Origin: Candidatus Poribacteria bacterium
GTDB taxonomy: Bacteria > Poribacteria > WGA-4E > WGA-3G
Assembly (NCBI GenBank): GCA_007571355.1
Contig: RKRO01000382.1
Coordinates: forward strand, 1 to 20,075
Direction: 5' to 3'
DNA: 20,075 nucleotides
The translations under genes were made by a program, and so were the position numbers. Positions 7,353 through 14,897 of the stretch are shown in pieces (position 1 is the stretch's first letter; each line of letters opens with the position of its first letter). The notes under the pieces were generated by a model. It was not told the origin of the DNA. It did no database searches and was given only the letters and a program-made list of their open reading frames with translations.

Positions 7353-8831
7353 TTAACCAACTCCGTTCGTTTGGATGTGCGGTTTCTGTCGATGGTGTTC
7401 GGTGTTCTGCTCAAAAGTGTAGGCGACACGTAAGACGTTTTCTTCTGCAAAGGGTGCGCCGAGCAGTTGCAATCCGACCGGCAACCCGCTTTTCACAAGT
7501 CCACAAGGGACAGAGATACCGGGCAATCCGGCATGACTTGCAGGCGTTGTCATCACATCGGAAAGGTACATCTGTAACGGGTCTGCAGTCCGCTCGCCTA
7601 TTTTAAACGCTGGCGTAGGTGAGGTCGGTGTTGCGATAACGTCTACCTTCTCAAATGCGGCATCAAAATCGGATTTTATCAGTGTCCGTACTTTTTGTGC
7701 TTTTTTATAGTAGGCATCTTGGTAGCCTGCACTGAGTGCGAAGGTGCCGAGCATGATCCGACGTTTGACCTCTTCACCGAACCCTTCGCTTCGGGTTTTT
7801 TTATACATAGAGATCAGGTCGCCTGGGTTTGCGTTGCGGTAACCGTAGCGGACCCCGTCGTATCTTGCGAGATTCGCGCTCGCTTCAGCGGGTGCGATAA
7901 TGTAGTACGTGGCGATCGCGTATTCGGTATGCGGTAAAGAGACCTCTTCGACGGTTGCGCCGAGTCCTTCAAGAACAGCGATAGCGGCGGACACGCTGTC
8001 AGCAATCTCTGGGTCTAATGCTGGTGTGAAGTACTCTTTCGGGACTCCAATTTTTAAGCCTTTCACATCGTTGATGAGGCTCTGTGTAAAATCGGGCACC
8101 GGGACATCAACAGAAGTTGCATCCAGTGCATCGCTTCCGCAGATAGCGTTGAGGACTAAGGCGCAATCGGTAATATCCTTGGTAAAAGGCCCGATTTGGT
8201 CGAGTGATGAGGCGAAGGCGACGAGTCCGTAGCGCGAAACCCGTCCATACGTCGGTTTCATACCGACGACACCACAGAGGGCTGCGGGTTGCCGGATCGA
8301 ACCGCCCGTATCTGAACCGAGTGAACAGATAGCCGTATCCGCGGATACAACTGCGGCAGAACCGCCACTGGAACCGCCGGGGATGGTGTCCAGATTCCAC
8401 GGGTTATGCGTGATCTGATATGCCGAGTTTTCAGTGGAAGAACCCATCGCGAACTCGTCCATGTTTGTTTTACCGATCATGACGACCCCTTGCTTGTGGA
8501 GTTTTGTCATGACAGTCGCATCATAGGGTGGCACGAAGTTTTCAAGGATTTTAGAGCCGCAGGTTGTCCGTACGCCCCTGGTGCATATTACATCTTTAAT
8601 GGCGATCGGGATTCCGGCAAGGGGTGGCATTTCCTCCCCATTTTGAAACCCTGTGTCGGCGCGACAGGCTTGCTCCAAAGCACTGTCCTTTGTGAGTGTC
8701 AAGTAGCCTTTGACATCCGGTTCAACTTCAGCAATGCGTTCGTAGACAGCTTCGGTGAGTTCTTGGGCGGTAATCTCACGTGCTTTGAGTTTTTCATGTA
8801 AGGCGTGCGCCGTCAATTCACAAATTGACAT
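7353..8831 (-). CDS. gatA: Aspartyl/glutamyl-tRNA(Asn/Gln) amidotransferase subunit A
   Basis: This is a full-length 492-residue amidase-signature protein, the glutaminase subunit of GatCAB, which converts misacylated Glu-tRNA(Gln) and/or Asp-tRNA(Asn) to the amidated forms. The Ser-cisSer-Lys triad is present as Lys79 (GIPIAIKD), Ser154 (PGGSSGGSAA) and Ser178 (SDTGGSIR), the same numbering as in Staphylococcus GatA. This separates it from generic amidases. KTNMDEFAMGSSTENSA is also typical of GatA. The start ATG at 8831 has AAGGAAAA shortly upstream and follows gatC by 13 bases. The next gene begins one base after its stop. gatB is not in the window and must be elsewhere. The gene implies that this organism makes Gln-tRNA and/or Asn-tRNA by the indirect route. 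Confidence 0.97.
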   Translation of the reverse strand: MSICELTAHALHEKLKAREITAQELTEAVYERIAEVEPDVKGYLTLTKDSALEQACRADTGFQNGEEMPPLAGIPIAIKDVICTRGVRTTCGSKILENFVPPYDATVMTKLHKQGVVMIGKTNMDEFAMGSSTENSAYQITHNPWNLDTIPGGSSGGSAAVVSADTAICSLGSDTGGSIRQPAALCGVVGMKPTYGRVSRYGLVAFASSLDQIGPFTKDITDCALVLNAICGSDALDATSVDVPVPDFTQSLINDVKGLKIGVPKEYFTPALDPEIADSVSAAIAVLEGLGATVEEVSLPHTEYAIATYYIIAPAEASANLARYDGVRYGYRNANPGDLISMYKKTRSEGFGEEVKRRIMLGTFALSAGYQDAYYKKAQKVRTLIKSDFDAAFEKVDVIATPTSPTPAFKIGERTADPLQMYLSDVMTTPASHAGLPGISVPCGLVKSGLPVGLQLLGAPFAEENVLRVAYTFEQNTEHHRQKPHIQTNGVG

Positions 8832-8844
8832 TCAATTTTCCTTT

Positions 8845-9180
8845 TCAGTGGCTGCGGTCAACCACTCTGGGTACACCAAAATATCCCTCTTCAGCTTCAG
8901 GCGCGTTTGCAAGAACTGCTTCGATGGGATAGGAGGGTTTAACAACATCTGGTTTCGCGACATGCCGTGCGCCGTCTTCTGCGCCTAAGATGAAAATTTG
9001 GTGCGGATGGATGTGCGAAGTCGGTGGCACATCATCTGTTTCAAGTTCATTGAGTTTCCCGATATAGTCGAGAATCCGGGCAAGCTGCTCGGTAAAGTGC
9101 GCTGTTTCTTCTTCGTTAAATTCGAGGCGTGCCAGATTTGCGACATGGCGGACACCGTCCACAGTAATCGTGGTTTCCAT
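8845..9180 (-). CDS. gatC: Aspartyl/glutamyl-tRNA(Asn/Gln) amidotransferase subunit C
   Basis: This 111-residue protein is of the size expected for GatC (about 95-110), the belt-like subunit that wraps GatA and stabilises its contact with GatB. The N-terminal VRHVANLARLEFNEEE and the following LARILDYIGKLNELETDDVPPTSH are the conserved GatC pattern. The C-terminus FGVPRVVD matches the usual 'fkVPrvl' ending. It lies directly upstream of gatA and 25 bases after pcrA. An AAGGAGA precedes the ATG by an unusually long gap of about 14 bases, so initiation may be weak or depend on upstream translation. Residues 72-84 (EDGARHVAKPDVV) form a slightly longer linker than in many homologues. Confidence 0.95.
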   Translation of the reverse strand: METTITVDGVRHVANLARLEFNEEETAHFTEQLARILDYIGKLNELETDDVPPTSHIHPHQIFILGAEDGARHVAKPDVVKPSYPIEAVLANAPEAEEGYFGVPRVVDRSH

Positions 9181-9205
9181 TTTTTTGTAGTTCGTCTCCT
9201 TGTTG

Positions 9206-11404
9206 TTAATCAGACACTGTCAGCGGGGCAAGCGATGCGGCGAATTGTTTCGTCATGCCAGCCCGACTAAACCGAACGGTGACATAAACATCTCGGCCTG
9301 CTTCCCTGATCTTCGTTACTTTACCTCTTCCAAACTGCGGGTGATGGACAATCTGGTTAACATAATAATCATCCGCATTCTCAAATCCTTCTTCATACAA
9401 ACCGTCTGATCGTTGGAATGGCGAGCGGTAACGATCAATAGGCTTGATGAGGTGTTCTGGGATTTCGGAGATAAAACGCGACGGCGTACGATATTCGGTT
9501 TCACGATAGGTTCTCCGTGCATTCGCGTGTGAGAGATAAAGCTGCTCCATCGCTCGCGTGATCCCAACGTAACAGAGTCTGCGTTCTTCTTCCAATTCCG
9601 CTTCCGAATTCATTGAACGTTGATGGGGGAGATACCCCTCCTCCATACCGACGATGAAGACGAATGGAAATTCCAAGCCTTTGGCACTGTGTAGGGTCAT
9701 CATGGTCACGAGATCGGTGTTGTCTGTCTCCATGGTATCTATATCTGCGATGAGTGCGATGTTCTCCAAATAATCCGAGAGGCTCGGTTCGGGGGCGTTG
9801 TGTTCATATTCAATAACGGCGTTAATGAGTTCTTCAATGTTTTCAACGCGATTTTGCGCCTCAATTGAATTCTGTCCTTCTAAATTTTTGAGATAGCCTG
9901 TTATCTTCAAGACATAATCGAGGGCATCCGCAGGGAGGGTTGTTGCATCAAAATCGTCGAAGACTTCGGCGAAGCGTCGGACTTTTGTTTGTATGCCGCG
10001 GCTAATGGCATTGACTTCATCAACACGTTGGATCGCTTCAAAGAGCGAGATACCTTCGCGCATCGCAAAAACGTTGAGTCGTTCGACGGTTGTGGCCCCG
10101 ATCCCCTTGGCGTGATTATTGATGCTACCGGATATATTAATGATACGTCGGAGACTCATGGAGTCATTCGGATTGCACATCACACGAAGGTATGCGAGGA
10201 GATCTTTGACTTCCATCCGGTCGTAGAACCCGACACCGCCGACAATCTGATAGGGAATGTTTGCGGCTCGGAATGCCTCCTCAAAAATACGGGATTGGGC
10301 GTTGGTCCGATAAAAGACAGCAAAATCCTTGTAGTCTACGCCTTCTGCGTGCCAATCTTCGATTTTCGTGCCGACGAATCCTGCCTCGTCGTTCTCATCC
10401 ATCGCCTCATAACAGGTAATCGGTTCACCCTCTTCTTGTTCAGTCCAGAGTTTTTTCGGTTTTCGATCTTTATTGTTTCGGACAACGTTCCATGCTGCGT
10501 CTAAGATGTTTTGTGTCGAACGGTAATTCTGTTCTAAACGGAGGGCACGGGTGTTCGGATAATCCTGCTCAAAATCGAGGATATTCCTGATGTCCGCGCC
10601 GCGAAAGGCGTAAATGGATTGGTCGTCGTCTCCAACAACACAGATGTTCTGTTTCGGACCCGTTAGCAGATTTACCAATTCATATTGGCATCCGTTGGTG
10701 TCTTGATACTCGTCAACGAGAATGTACTCGAACCTGTTTTGATAAAATTGGCGAGTTTCGGCGTTCTTTTTCAGGAGATCCACAGCGAAGAGGAGTAGAT
10801 CATCGAAATCAAGCGAGTTATTCCGGCGCAAGGCATCTTGATAAAGTGGATAGACTTTCGCGACGATGCTTTCAAAATAGCCATCAGCCGTTCTTTCGTA
10901 TTCCGTTGGCGAGATGGATTTATTCTTGGCACTACTGATGAGGCTGAGGATGGCGCGCGGGTTGTACCGCTTGTCGCTATAGTTGAGCTGCCGGAGGACA
11001 TCTTTAACGAGCGTGGCTTGTTCACTTGTATCGAAGATCGTAAAATTTCGGGTGTAGACGTGTTTTTTCGAGTGACCTTCGTTAGGGTTCAATTTCTCAA
11101 TATCTCGGCGCAAGATACGTGCGCAGGTTGCGTGGAAGGTTGAGACCCAGAGGTCTCGGCTAACGCCGCCCTCCACGAGCCCATCCAGCCGATCCTTCAT
11201 CTCTCTTGCTGCCTTGTTTGTGAATGTCACTGCAAGAATCCGGAACGGTGAGATACCGTGATTTTTGATGAGGTGAGCGATGCGGTGTGTGATGACGCGC
11301 GTTTTGCCGCTCCCTGCACCGGATAAGATGAGAAGCGGGCCGTTGACGTGCTCAACGGCTTCGCGTTGGACATCGTTTAGAGATTTTAACAAGTTATCGG
11401 TCAA
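9206..11404 (-). CDS. pcrA: UvrD/PcrA-type superfamily 1 DNA helicase
   Basis: This is a 732-residue ATP-dependent 3'-5' helicase, the usual PcrA/UvrD length. It would act in nucleotide excision or mismatch repair and in removing RecA or stalled complexes from DNA. The SF1A motifs appear in order: Q-motif region LNDVQREAV, Walker A GAGSGKT (29-35), VTFTNKAAREM (Ia), DEYQDT (231-236), GDDDQSIYAFRGA (258-270), LEQNYRST (290-297), TLHSAKGLEFPFVFI (V) and CYVGITRA (VI). The C-terminal roughly 45 residues (HPQFGRGKVTKI... VTVRF) form the small Tudor-like fold seen in PcrA, which contacts RNA polymerase. The start is a TTG at 11404 with AAGGGG six bases upstream. It heads operon A, so gatCA and the downstream genes probably depend on its promoter. 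PcrA versus UvrD naming is a convention here. Confidence 0.95.
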   Translation of the reverse strand: MTDNLLKSLNDVQREAVEHVNGPLLILSGAGSGKTRVITHRIAHLIKNHGISPFRILAVTFTNKAAREMKDRLDGLVEGGVSRDLWVSTFHATCARILRRDIEKLNPNEGHSKKHVYTRNFTIFDTSEQATLVKDVLRQLNYSDKRYNPRAILSLISSAKNKSISPTEYERTADGYFESIVAKVYPLYQDALRRNNSLDFDDLLLFAVDLLKKNAETRQFYQNRFEYILVDEYQDTNGCQYELVNLLTGPKQNICVVGDDDQSIYAFRGADIRNILDFEQDYPNTRALRLEQNYRSTQNILDAAWNVVRNNKDRKPKKLWTEQEEGEPITCYEAMDENDEAGFVGTKIEDWHAEGVDYKDFAVFYRTNAQSRIFEEAFRAANIPYQIVGGVGFYDRMEVKDLLAYLRVMCNPNDSMSLRRIINISGSINNHAKGIGATTVERLNVFAMREGISLFEAIQRVDEVNAISRGIQTKVRRFAEVFDDFDATTLPADALDYVLKITGYLKNLEGQNSIEAQNRVENIEELINAVIEYEHNAPEPSLSDYLENIALIADIDTMETDNTDLVTMMTLHSAKGLEFPFVFIVGMEEGYLPHQRSMNSEAELEEERRLCYVGITRAMEQLYLSHANARRTYRETEYRTPSRFISEIPEHLIKPIDRYRSPFQRSDGLYEEGFENADDYYVNQIVHHPQFGRGKVTKIREAGRDVYVTVRFSRAGMTKQFAASLAPLTVSD

Positions 11405-11443
11405 TGTTTGCCCCTTGTCTCATAGCATTTCTAAGAAAATCTA

Positions 11444-11472
11444 AAAATAAATGCACACTTTTAGGAAGACAA
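11444..11472 (-). promoter_or_regulatory. pcrA: Candidate sigma70-like promoter of operon A
   Basis: The minus strand has TTGTCT (11467-11472, four of six matches to the -35) and TATTTT (11444-11449, four of six matches to the -10), exactly 17 bases apart. The predicted RNA start, near 11437, leaves a leader of about 33 bases to the TTG start of pcrA. Both hexamers are weak, so this is a candidate only. Confidence 0.35.
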
Positions 11473-11478
11473 CCCCCC

Positions 11479-11500
11479 TTCCCCCCTTATCAGGGGGGAA
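11479..11500. repeat. Perfect C/G palindrome (REP-like hairpin)
   Basis: An 8-bp perfect stem TTCCCCCC / GGGGGGAA with loop TTATCA, preceded by a second C-run (11473-11478). It lies just upstream of the candidate -35 of operon A. C6/G6 palindromes of this shape are common dispersed intergenic repeats in several bacterial genomes. There is only one copy in this window, so its repeat status is inferred. Confidence 0.55.
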
Positions 11501-11611
11501 TCAGAGGGCCCTCGTTTCGCTAGGATGTGTTTCAATAATTATAGGCTTTACTATATAAGACTAAGCTTTGGACAATTTTCATCAGGGCAGGCAACCGAGA
11601 AGAAATCCGCA

Positions 11612-11676
11612 GAAATATCCAAGCAAAACTCCGGACGCAAGAGGCATAGCACGCCTACGGCGTGCGGGAGTTTGGA
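11612..11676. repeat. Nested inverted repeat inside the MITE-like element
   Basis: The inner stem GCACGCC (11649-11655) pairs with GGCGTGC (11659-11665) around a 3-base loop TAC. An outer arm ATCCAA..ACTCC (from 11616) pairs with GGAGTTTGGAT (11667-11677), with a short bulge in the left arm. The result is a long cruciform-prone structure on both strands. No T-tract follows, so it is not an obvious terminator. Confidence 0.55.
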
Positions 11677-11715
11677 TAGTCCAATTTCTATAGACATATC
11701 ACTCCTACGGCGTGC
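11654..11715. repeat. 13-base direct repeat pair
   Basis: CCTACGGCGTGCG occurs at 11654-11666 and again at 11703-11715. The first copy forms one arm of the inner hairpin; the second lacks a partner arm, suggesting a partly deleted duplicate of the hairpin. Confidence 0.6.
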
Positions 11716-11934
11716 GAATTTTTCTAAGGTTTCCTTGCGTGTGTGAAACTATCGGAAAAAGAGATACGCCTTTGAAACACAACGCCCACGCAACAGGGAT
11801 TGTCCAAACTTTAGTATAAAAGAAAATAGCACCTTATTTTTATGCTATAGAGTATACACGATGTGGGATTAATTTTGCAAGGGAAAATTGCTGAGAGGTT
11901 CTATTTTTATCTGTGGCGGTTTGAAGGAGTAAAT

Positions 11935-11983
11935 ATAGAAAAAAAGAAAAGAGAGGTGCCGCTGCTTTTAAAACAACGGCACC
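11935..11983 (-). terminator. Strong intrinsic terminator of operon B
   Basis: On the minus strand a long stem runs from 11983 to 11955: GGTGCCG pairs with CGGCACC and pairing continues through two G-U pairs to a TTTTAAAA centre. It is followed by a T-rich tract (TCTCTTTTCTTTTTTT, 11954 down to 11939). On the plus strand the same positions give C-A mismatches and no T-tract, so it is directional. It lies about 170 bases downstream of the FkbM-family gene. Confidence 0.85.
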
Positions 11984-12155
11984 GCGAAAATGTGTGCAAG
12001 TGCCATGGGGGCGAGGTTCAGTTCATCTGCTCTTTTTACGACAACTAATACCTTATTGTATTCTCCGACTCTCTGATAACTTATGCCTAGCTGCGTTCCA
12101 CCGCCGGACTCGGACACGTTTCAGTGTCGGTGATGCGGTGTTTACGCGAAGTCTT

Positions 12156-12977
12156 TCAGTGATTGGGACCGTCATTTTGTTTTTCAGACGCCGGCGCGTT
12201 TCTCTTGATCTGCCCCCGGAGTTCTTCAACGTTTTGTGCATCTATTTGGTAACCGTGTTTTTCTAAGAGGTGTCTCACGCGCGTTTTCCCGGCTGTGGAG
12301 TGGTATTCTACACTCAAGAGATGCGGCTGGATATGAAATGGGTAGGCTTCCAAAATGGGCACCTCTGCACCTTCAACATCCAACCGTAAGAGGTCGATCT
12401 GTTCAAGACCGAGGGCAGATAACAACGTTTCAAGCGACACGGTGAATAGACCAAACTCCACGGTGTTGTCAACCGCACTCGGATGGAAGGGACGCGACTC
12501 TCTCAAGGTGTACCGATTGACAAAAAACCCTTTGAATATGCCTGTTTCCAGACCCATCGTTGTCCATTGTGATGTGCTACTGATGGCGGCGTTGATGAAC
12601 GTCAAGCGATGTAAAAAGGGGCGAAGTTTATCGTCTGCGACCGTTTTTTCAACGAGTGCTGAGAAATTACGCGGATGTGCCTCCACAAGATAGCCGTGCC
12701 AATTGCCGGGTTCCGATAGCCATGAGTCAGGGAGTGCCCGCAATCGGTCTGTTCGGTTTTTGCGGCGCGCGATGTCTTGCCAATCCTCTCGGATCAGATA
12801 TGTCCACTCGGCACGTTGTCCCGTCCCAATCTCAACAAAAATGCGCCTCGGTGCCTCCACCGGATGTCTCTTCCGACGGGTGCTGCGCCCTTTGATCTGT
12901 GACAAGCACCTGAGAACCACCGTTTTGATGTCTCTTTTGGTTTTGTTATACACGTCTCTGCCTGAAGTCCATCGCAA
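12156..12977 (-). CDS. FkbM-family SAM-dependent methyltransferase
   Basis: This is a protein of about 273 residues with the FkbM fold, a Rossmann-type O-methyltransferase family acting on glycans, lipids or natural products. Visible features are the SAM-binding start FVEIGTGQRAEW (about 47-58), GYLVEAHPRNF (96-106), and the family-typical VSLETLLSALGLEQIDLLRLDVEGAEVPIL region (180-209), followed by LLSVEYHS. The first roughly 40 residues are basic. The frame opens at a GTG at 12986 that overlaps a perfect AGGAGG (12986-12991). The TTG at 12977 is eight bases from that site, so I prefer it. The gene overlaps the end of the upstream membrane protein gene by 32 bases and is the last of operon B. 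A role in methyl-capping or decorating the glycan built by its neighbours is inferred from position. Confidence 0.85.
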   Translation of the reverse strand: MRWTSGRDVYNKTKRDIKTVVLRCLSQIKGRSTRRKRHPVEAPRRIFVEIGTGQRAEWTYLIREDWQDIARRKNRTDRLRALPDSWLSEPGNWHGYLVEAHPRNFSALVEKTVADDKLRPFLHRLTFINAAISSTSQWTTMGLETGIFKGFFVNRYTLRESRPFHPSAVDNTVEFGLFTVSLETLLSALGLEQIDLLRLDVEGAEVPILEAYPFHIQPHLLSVEYHSTAGKTRVRHLLEKHGYQIDAQNVEELRGQIKRNAPASEKQNDGPNH

Positions 12978-13887
12978 AAGCAACACCTCCTAAGAGCAGT
13001 TCCGCAGCCACTGTCCACAGCCGTGCAAGCAAGGCAACAAGTGTAGCCGTTGCGGGGGGCAGCACAGTTGTCAGCAGCACGCTTAAGACCCCTTCCCGAA
13101 CCCCCAAACCGCTCGGTGTGATAATACTGAGAAATCCGATGCTCCACGCGACTGCATAGATACCTGTTACGACCAGAAGTTGTGAAACGGATATAGCGCA
13201 AAGGCTCTTGATAAACAGAAAAAAGGCAGTGCCGAAAAGGAGCCATAGCAAAAGATAAACACCGAGAGAGAGAAGGAGTTTTGACATAGAAAACATCGTC
13301 GCCCCTTGTGCTCTGAGAAGCCCGAGGAGCTTTCGGAGGCGTTCTCTATACAAGAAAACAACGCCACCGCCCAGCAGTCCAACGCTGATGCATATTAGGA
13401 TCGTTTTAACGGACACCTCAAGGCTTGCAAGCACATTCTGCAAAACTTGAGCGGTCTCTGTGTGCCATAAGACGAGACATCCGAGGAGACAGCCTAAACT
13501 GCACTGAAACGCGAGTTGGAGGCAGGTCGCAAGGACCGCAGCGGTCTTCTCTATCCCAAACCCGCGTGAAAAGGACAACATCCACACAACCTGCCCGACT
13601 CTTCCGGGCAGATACCGTCCGAGTTGTGAGAGTTGAAAAAATGTCCAACCGGAGAGAAGAGAGACCGGCTTTTCACGCCCCGCCCGGTAGAGAAATAGCC
13701 ACGGTATACCGAGCAGCACAAAATAGAGGAGCAGCAAAGCAAAAGATGTGAACAACCAGAGCGGCTTAACTGCGACGACTTCTCCTTCAAGGGGTGCCAG
13801 CAACCCCAAGAGGTGTTTGATGAGGAAGTAGAAAATTGAAAGTGCGATTAAAATTCTGCCCCACCGCAACACGCGTGCGCTCATCAT
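12946..13887 (-). CDS. Flippase-like integral membrane protein (LPG synthase TM / UPF0104 family)
   Basis: This 313-residue polytopic protein has about seven or eight hydrophobic segments. It carries the family signatures FQLSQLGRYLPGRVGQ (84-99) and ITPSGLGVREG (256-266), seen in the membrane half of MprF and in the stand-alone AglD/UPF0104 proteins. Family members move lipids or lipid-linked precursors across the membrane or assist glycosyltransferases. There is no soluble transferase domain, so it is not a full MprF. Its ATG overlaps the stop of the GT2 gene upstream (ATGA), and its own end overlaps the FkbM gene. Next to a GtrB-like enzyme, the simplest inference is movement of a polyprenyl-phosphate sugar or handling of the finished lipid-linked glycan. 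Confidence 0.88.
   Translation of the reverse strand: MMSARVLRWGRILIALSIFYFLIKHLLGLLAPLEGEVVAVKPLWLFTSFALLLLYFVLLGIPWLFLYRAGREKPVSLLSGWTFFQLSQLGRYLPGRVGQVVWMLSFSRGFGIEKTAAVLATCLQLAFQCSLGCLLGCLVLWHTETAQVLQNVLASLEVSVKTILICISVGLLGGGVVFLYRERLRKLLGLLRAQGATMFSMSKLLLSLGVYLLLWLLFGTAFFLFIKSLCAISVSQLLVVTGIYAVAWSIGFLSIITPSGLGVREGVLSVLLTTVLPPATATLVALLARLWTVAAELLLGGVAFAMDFRQRRV
12986..12991 (-). promoter_or_regulatory. Ribosome binding site deciding the FkbM start
   Basis: A perfect AGGAGG inside the upstream gene, eight bases before an in-frame TTG at 12977. The in-frame GTG at 12986 overlaps the site itself and cannot use it. Confidence 0.6.
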
Positions 13888-14897
13888 GTGTGATCCTTTT
13901 CCGGTTTCTCATTGCGGGCATCGCTTGAGACCGAATACTTCTCCGTTTTCTCTGCTATGACGCGCCTTTCGAGTCGGGAGATCAACCCGATCAGAAGTTC
14001 TCCTAATAAACCGATAGAGAAAAACTGAATGCCGAGAATTATCATCAAAACCGACAACATCAGTAACGGACGGAAGCCGACACCGCCTTCCATAACCCAC
14101 AAAACAGCAAGGTACATCCCTATCAGAAAACCGATAAAAGCAATGATGCACCCGATCATGCCGAAAATATGCAGCGGCCGTTTGAGGTATTTCGTCAGGA
14201 ATAGCACCGTGAAAAGGTCAAAGAACCCTTTCGGTATCCGTTTGAAACCATACTTAGAGACCCCGAACCGCCGGGGATGGTGACGGACTTTGACTTCGCC
14301 GATTTTGTAGCCCGCTTGATGGGCTAATATCGGGATATACCGGTGCAAGTCGCCATACAGGTTAAGGTGTTTGACGACTTCGGCACGATATGCCTTGAAC
14401 CCGCAATTCATGTCGTGGAGTTTCACACCGGTGAAAAATGCCGTGATGCGGTTAAAAAAGAAAGAGAAGACCCGCTTCTCAAGTGGGTCTTTGCGCGGGT
14501 ATTTCCACCCTGAGACGACATCGTCGTTTTCGTTCTTAAGGGTTTCTATCAACTTCGGTATTTCGCTGGGGTCGTCTTGGAGGTCTGCGTCCATCGTCAG
14601 GACGATGTCGCCGCTCGTTGCAGCGAAACCTGCCATCAATGCTTCGGCTTTCCCTTGATTGCGTCTGAAATGGATGACGCGAAACGTAAACAGGTATGTC
14701 TGGGTCTCCAACAGCGCGTCCAAAACGGCCGGAGTCTCGTCTGTGCTGCCATCGTTGATAACGAGAACCTCGGCGCGATAGCCGTGCGTTTCCACCACAT
14801 CCTGAAGCTGCGCCAGCAAAACAGGGAGCGATTCTGCCTCGTTATATGCTGGGATCACTATGGAAAATTGAGGAGCATTAGGTGTTTCTGTTGGCAT
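13884..14897 (-). CDS. GT2 polyprenyl-phosphate glycosyltransferase (GtrB/DPM1-like)
   Basis: This 337-residue protein has an N-terminal GT-A domain followed by two membrane helices (about 242-268 and 275-305), the GtrB/dolichyl-phosphate-mannose-synthase layout. Motifs are FSIVIPAYNE (11-20), VINDGSTDET (46-55), the metal-binding DADLQDDP (103-110) and DMNCGFKAYR (162-171). It would transfer a sugar from a nucleotide donor (UDP-Glc or GDP-Man type) to undecaprenyl phosphate on the cytoplasmic face, providing the donor for membrane GT-C enzymes such as the GT39-like protein in this operon. The start overlaps the preceding GT4 gene by 20 bases and lacks a clear ribosome site, so re-initiation is likely. 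The donor sugar cannot be read from the sequence. Confidence 0.93.
   Translation of the reverse strand: MPTETPNAPQFSIVIPAYNEAESLPVLLAQLQDVVETHGYRAEVLVINDGSTDETPAVLDALLETQTYLFTFRVIHFRRNQGKAEALMAGFAATSGDIVLTMDADLQDDPSEIPKLIETLKNENDDVVSGWKYPRKDPLEKRVFSFFFNRITAFFTGVKLHDMNCGFKAYRAEVVKHLNLYGDLHRYIPILAHQAGYKIGEVKVRHHPRRFGVSKYGFKRIPKGFFDLFTVLFLTKYLKRPLHIFGMIGCIIAFIGFLIGMYLAVLWVMEGGVGFRPLLMLSVLMIILGIQFFSIGLLGELLIGLISRLERRVIAEKTEKYSVSSDARNEKPEKDHT

Larger units (their letters stand above)
11560..11815. mobile_element. MITE-like non-coding element with terminal inverted repeats
   Basis: ACTAAGCTTTGGACAAT at 11560-11576 is matched in inverted orientation by ATTGTCCAAACTTTAGT at 11799-11815, with 15 of 17 bases identical. 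The 256 bases between contain no coding frame but a strongly folded core (11612-11676) and a 13-base direct repeat. This is the layout of a miniature inverted-repeat transposable element. No clear target-site duplication flanks it and no related transposase is in the window, so an alternative reading is a folded RNA or a decayed insertion. Confidence 0.5.
11405..12155. other. Gene-poor spacer between operons A and B
   Basis: About 750 bases without a believable gene: the short frames here lack ribosome sites and coding character. From operon A outward it holds a possible promoter, a C/G palindrome, a MITE-like element with nested hairpins and a strong minus-strand terminator. I see nothing definite in 11984-12155 beyond a weak stem around GACAC/GTGTC near 12115-12140. 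Confidence 0.7.

Noticed and set aside
11525..12048. Short plus-strand frames in the operon A/B spacer
   Set aside because: They run through the inverted-repeat element and the terminator; no ribosome site or recognisable protein.
12794..13246. Minus-strand frame of 150 residues
   Set aside because: An alternate frame of the flippase-like and FkbM genes, which carry the real family motifs.
13884..14897. GT2 as a secreted-polysaccharide synthase (cellulose/hyaluronan type)
   Set aside because: Only two C-terminal membrane helices and no QxxRW motif; the layout fits GtrB/DPM1 instead.
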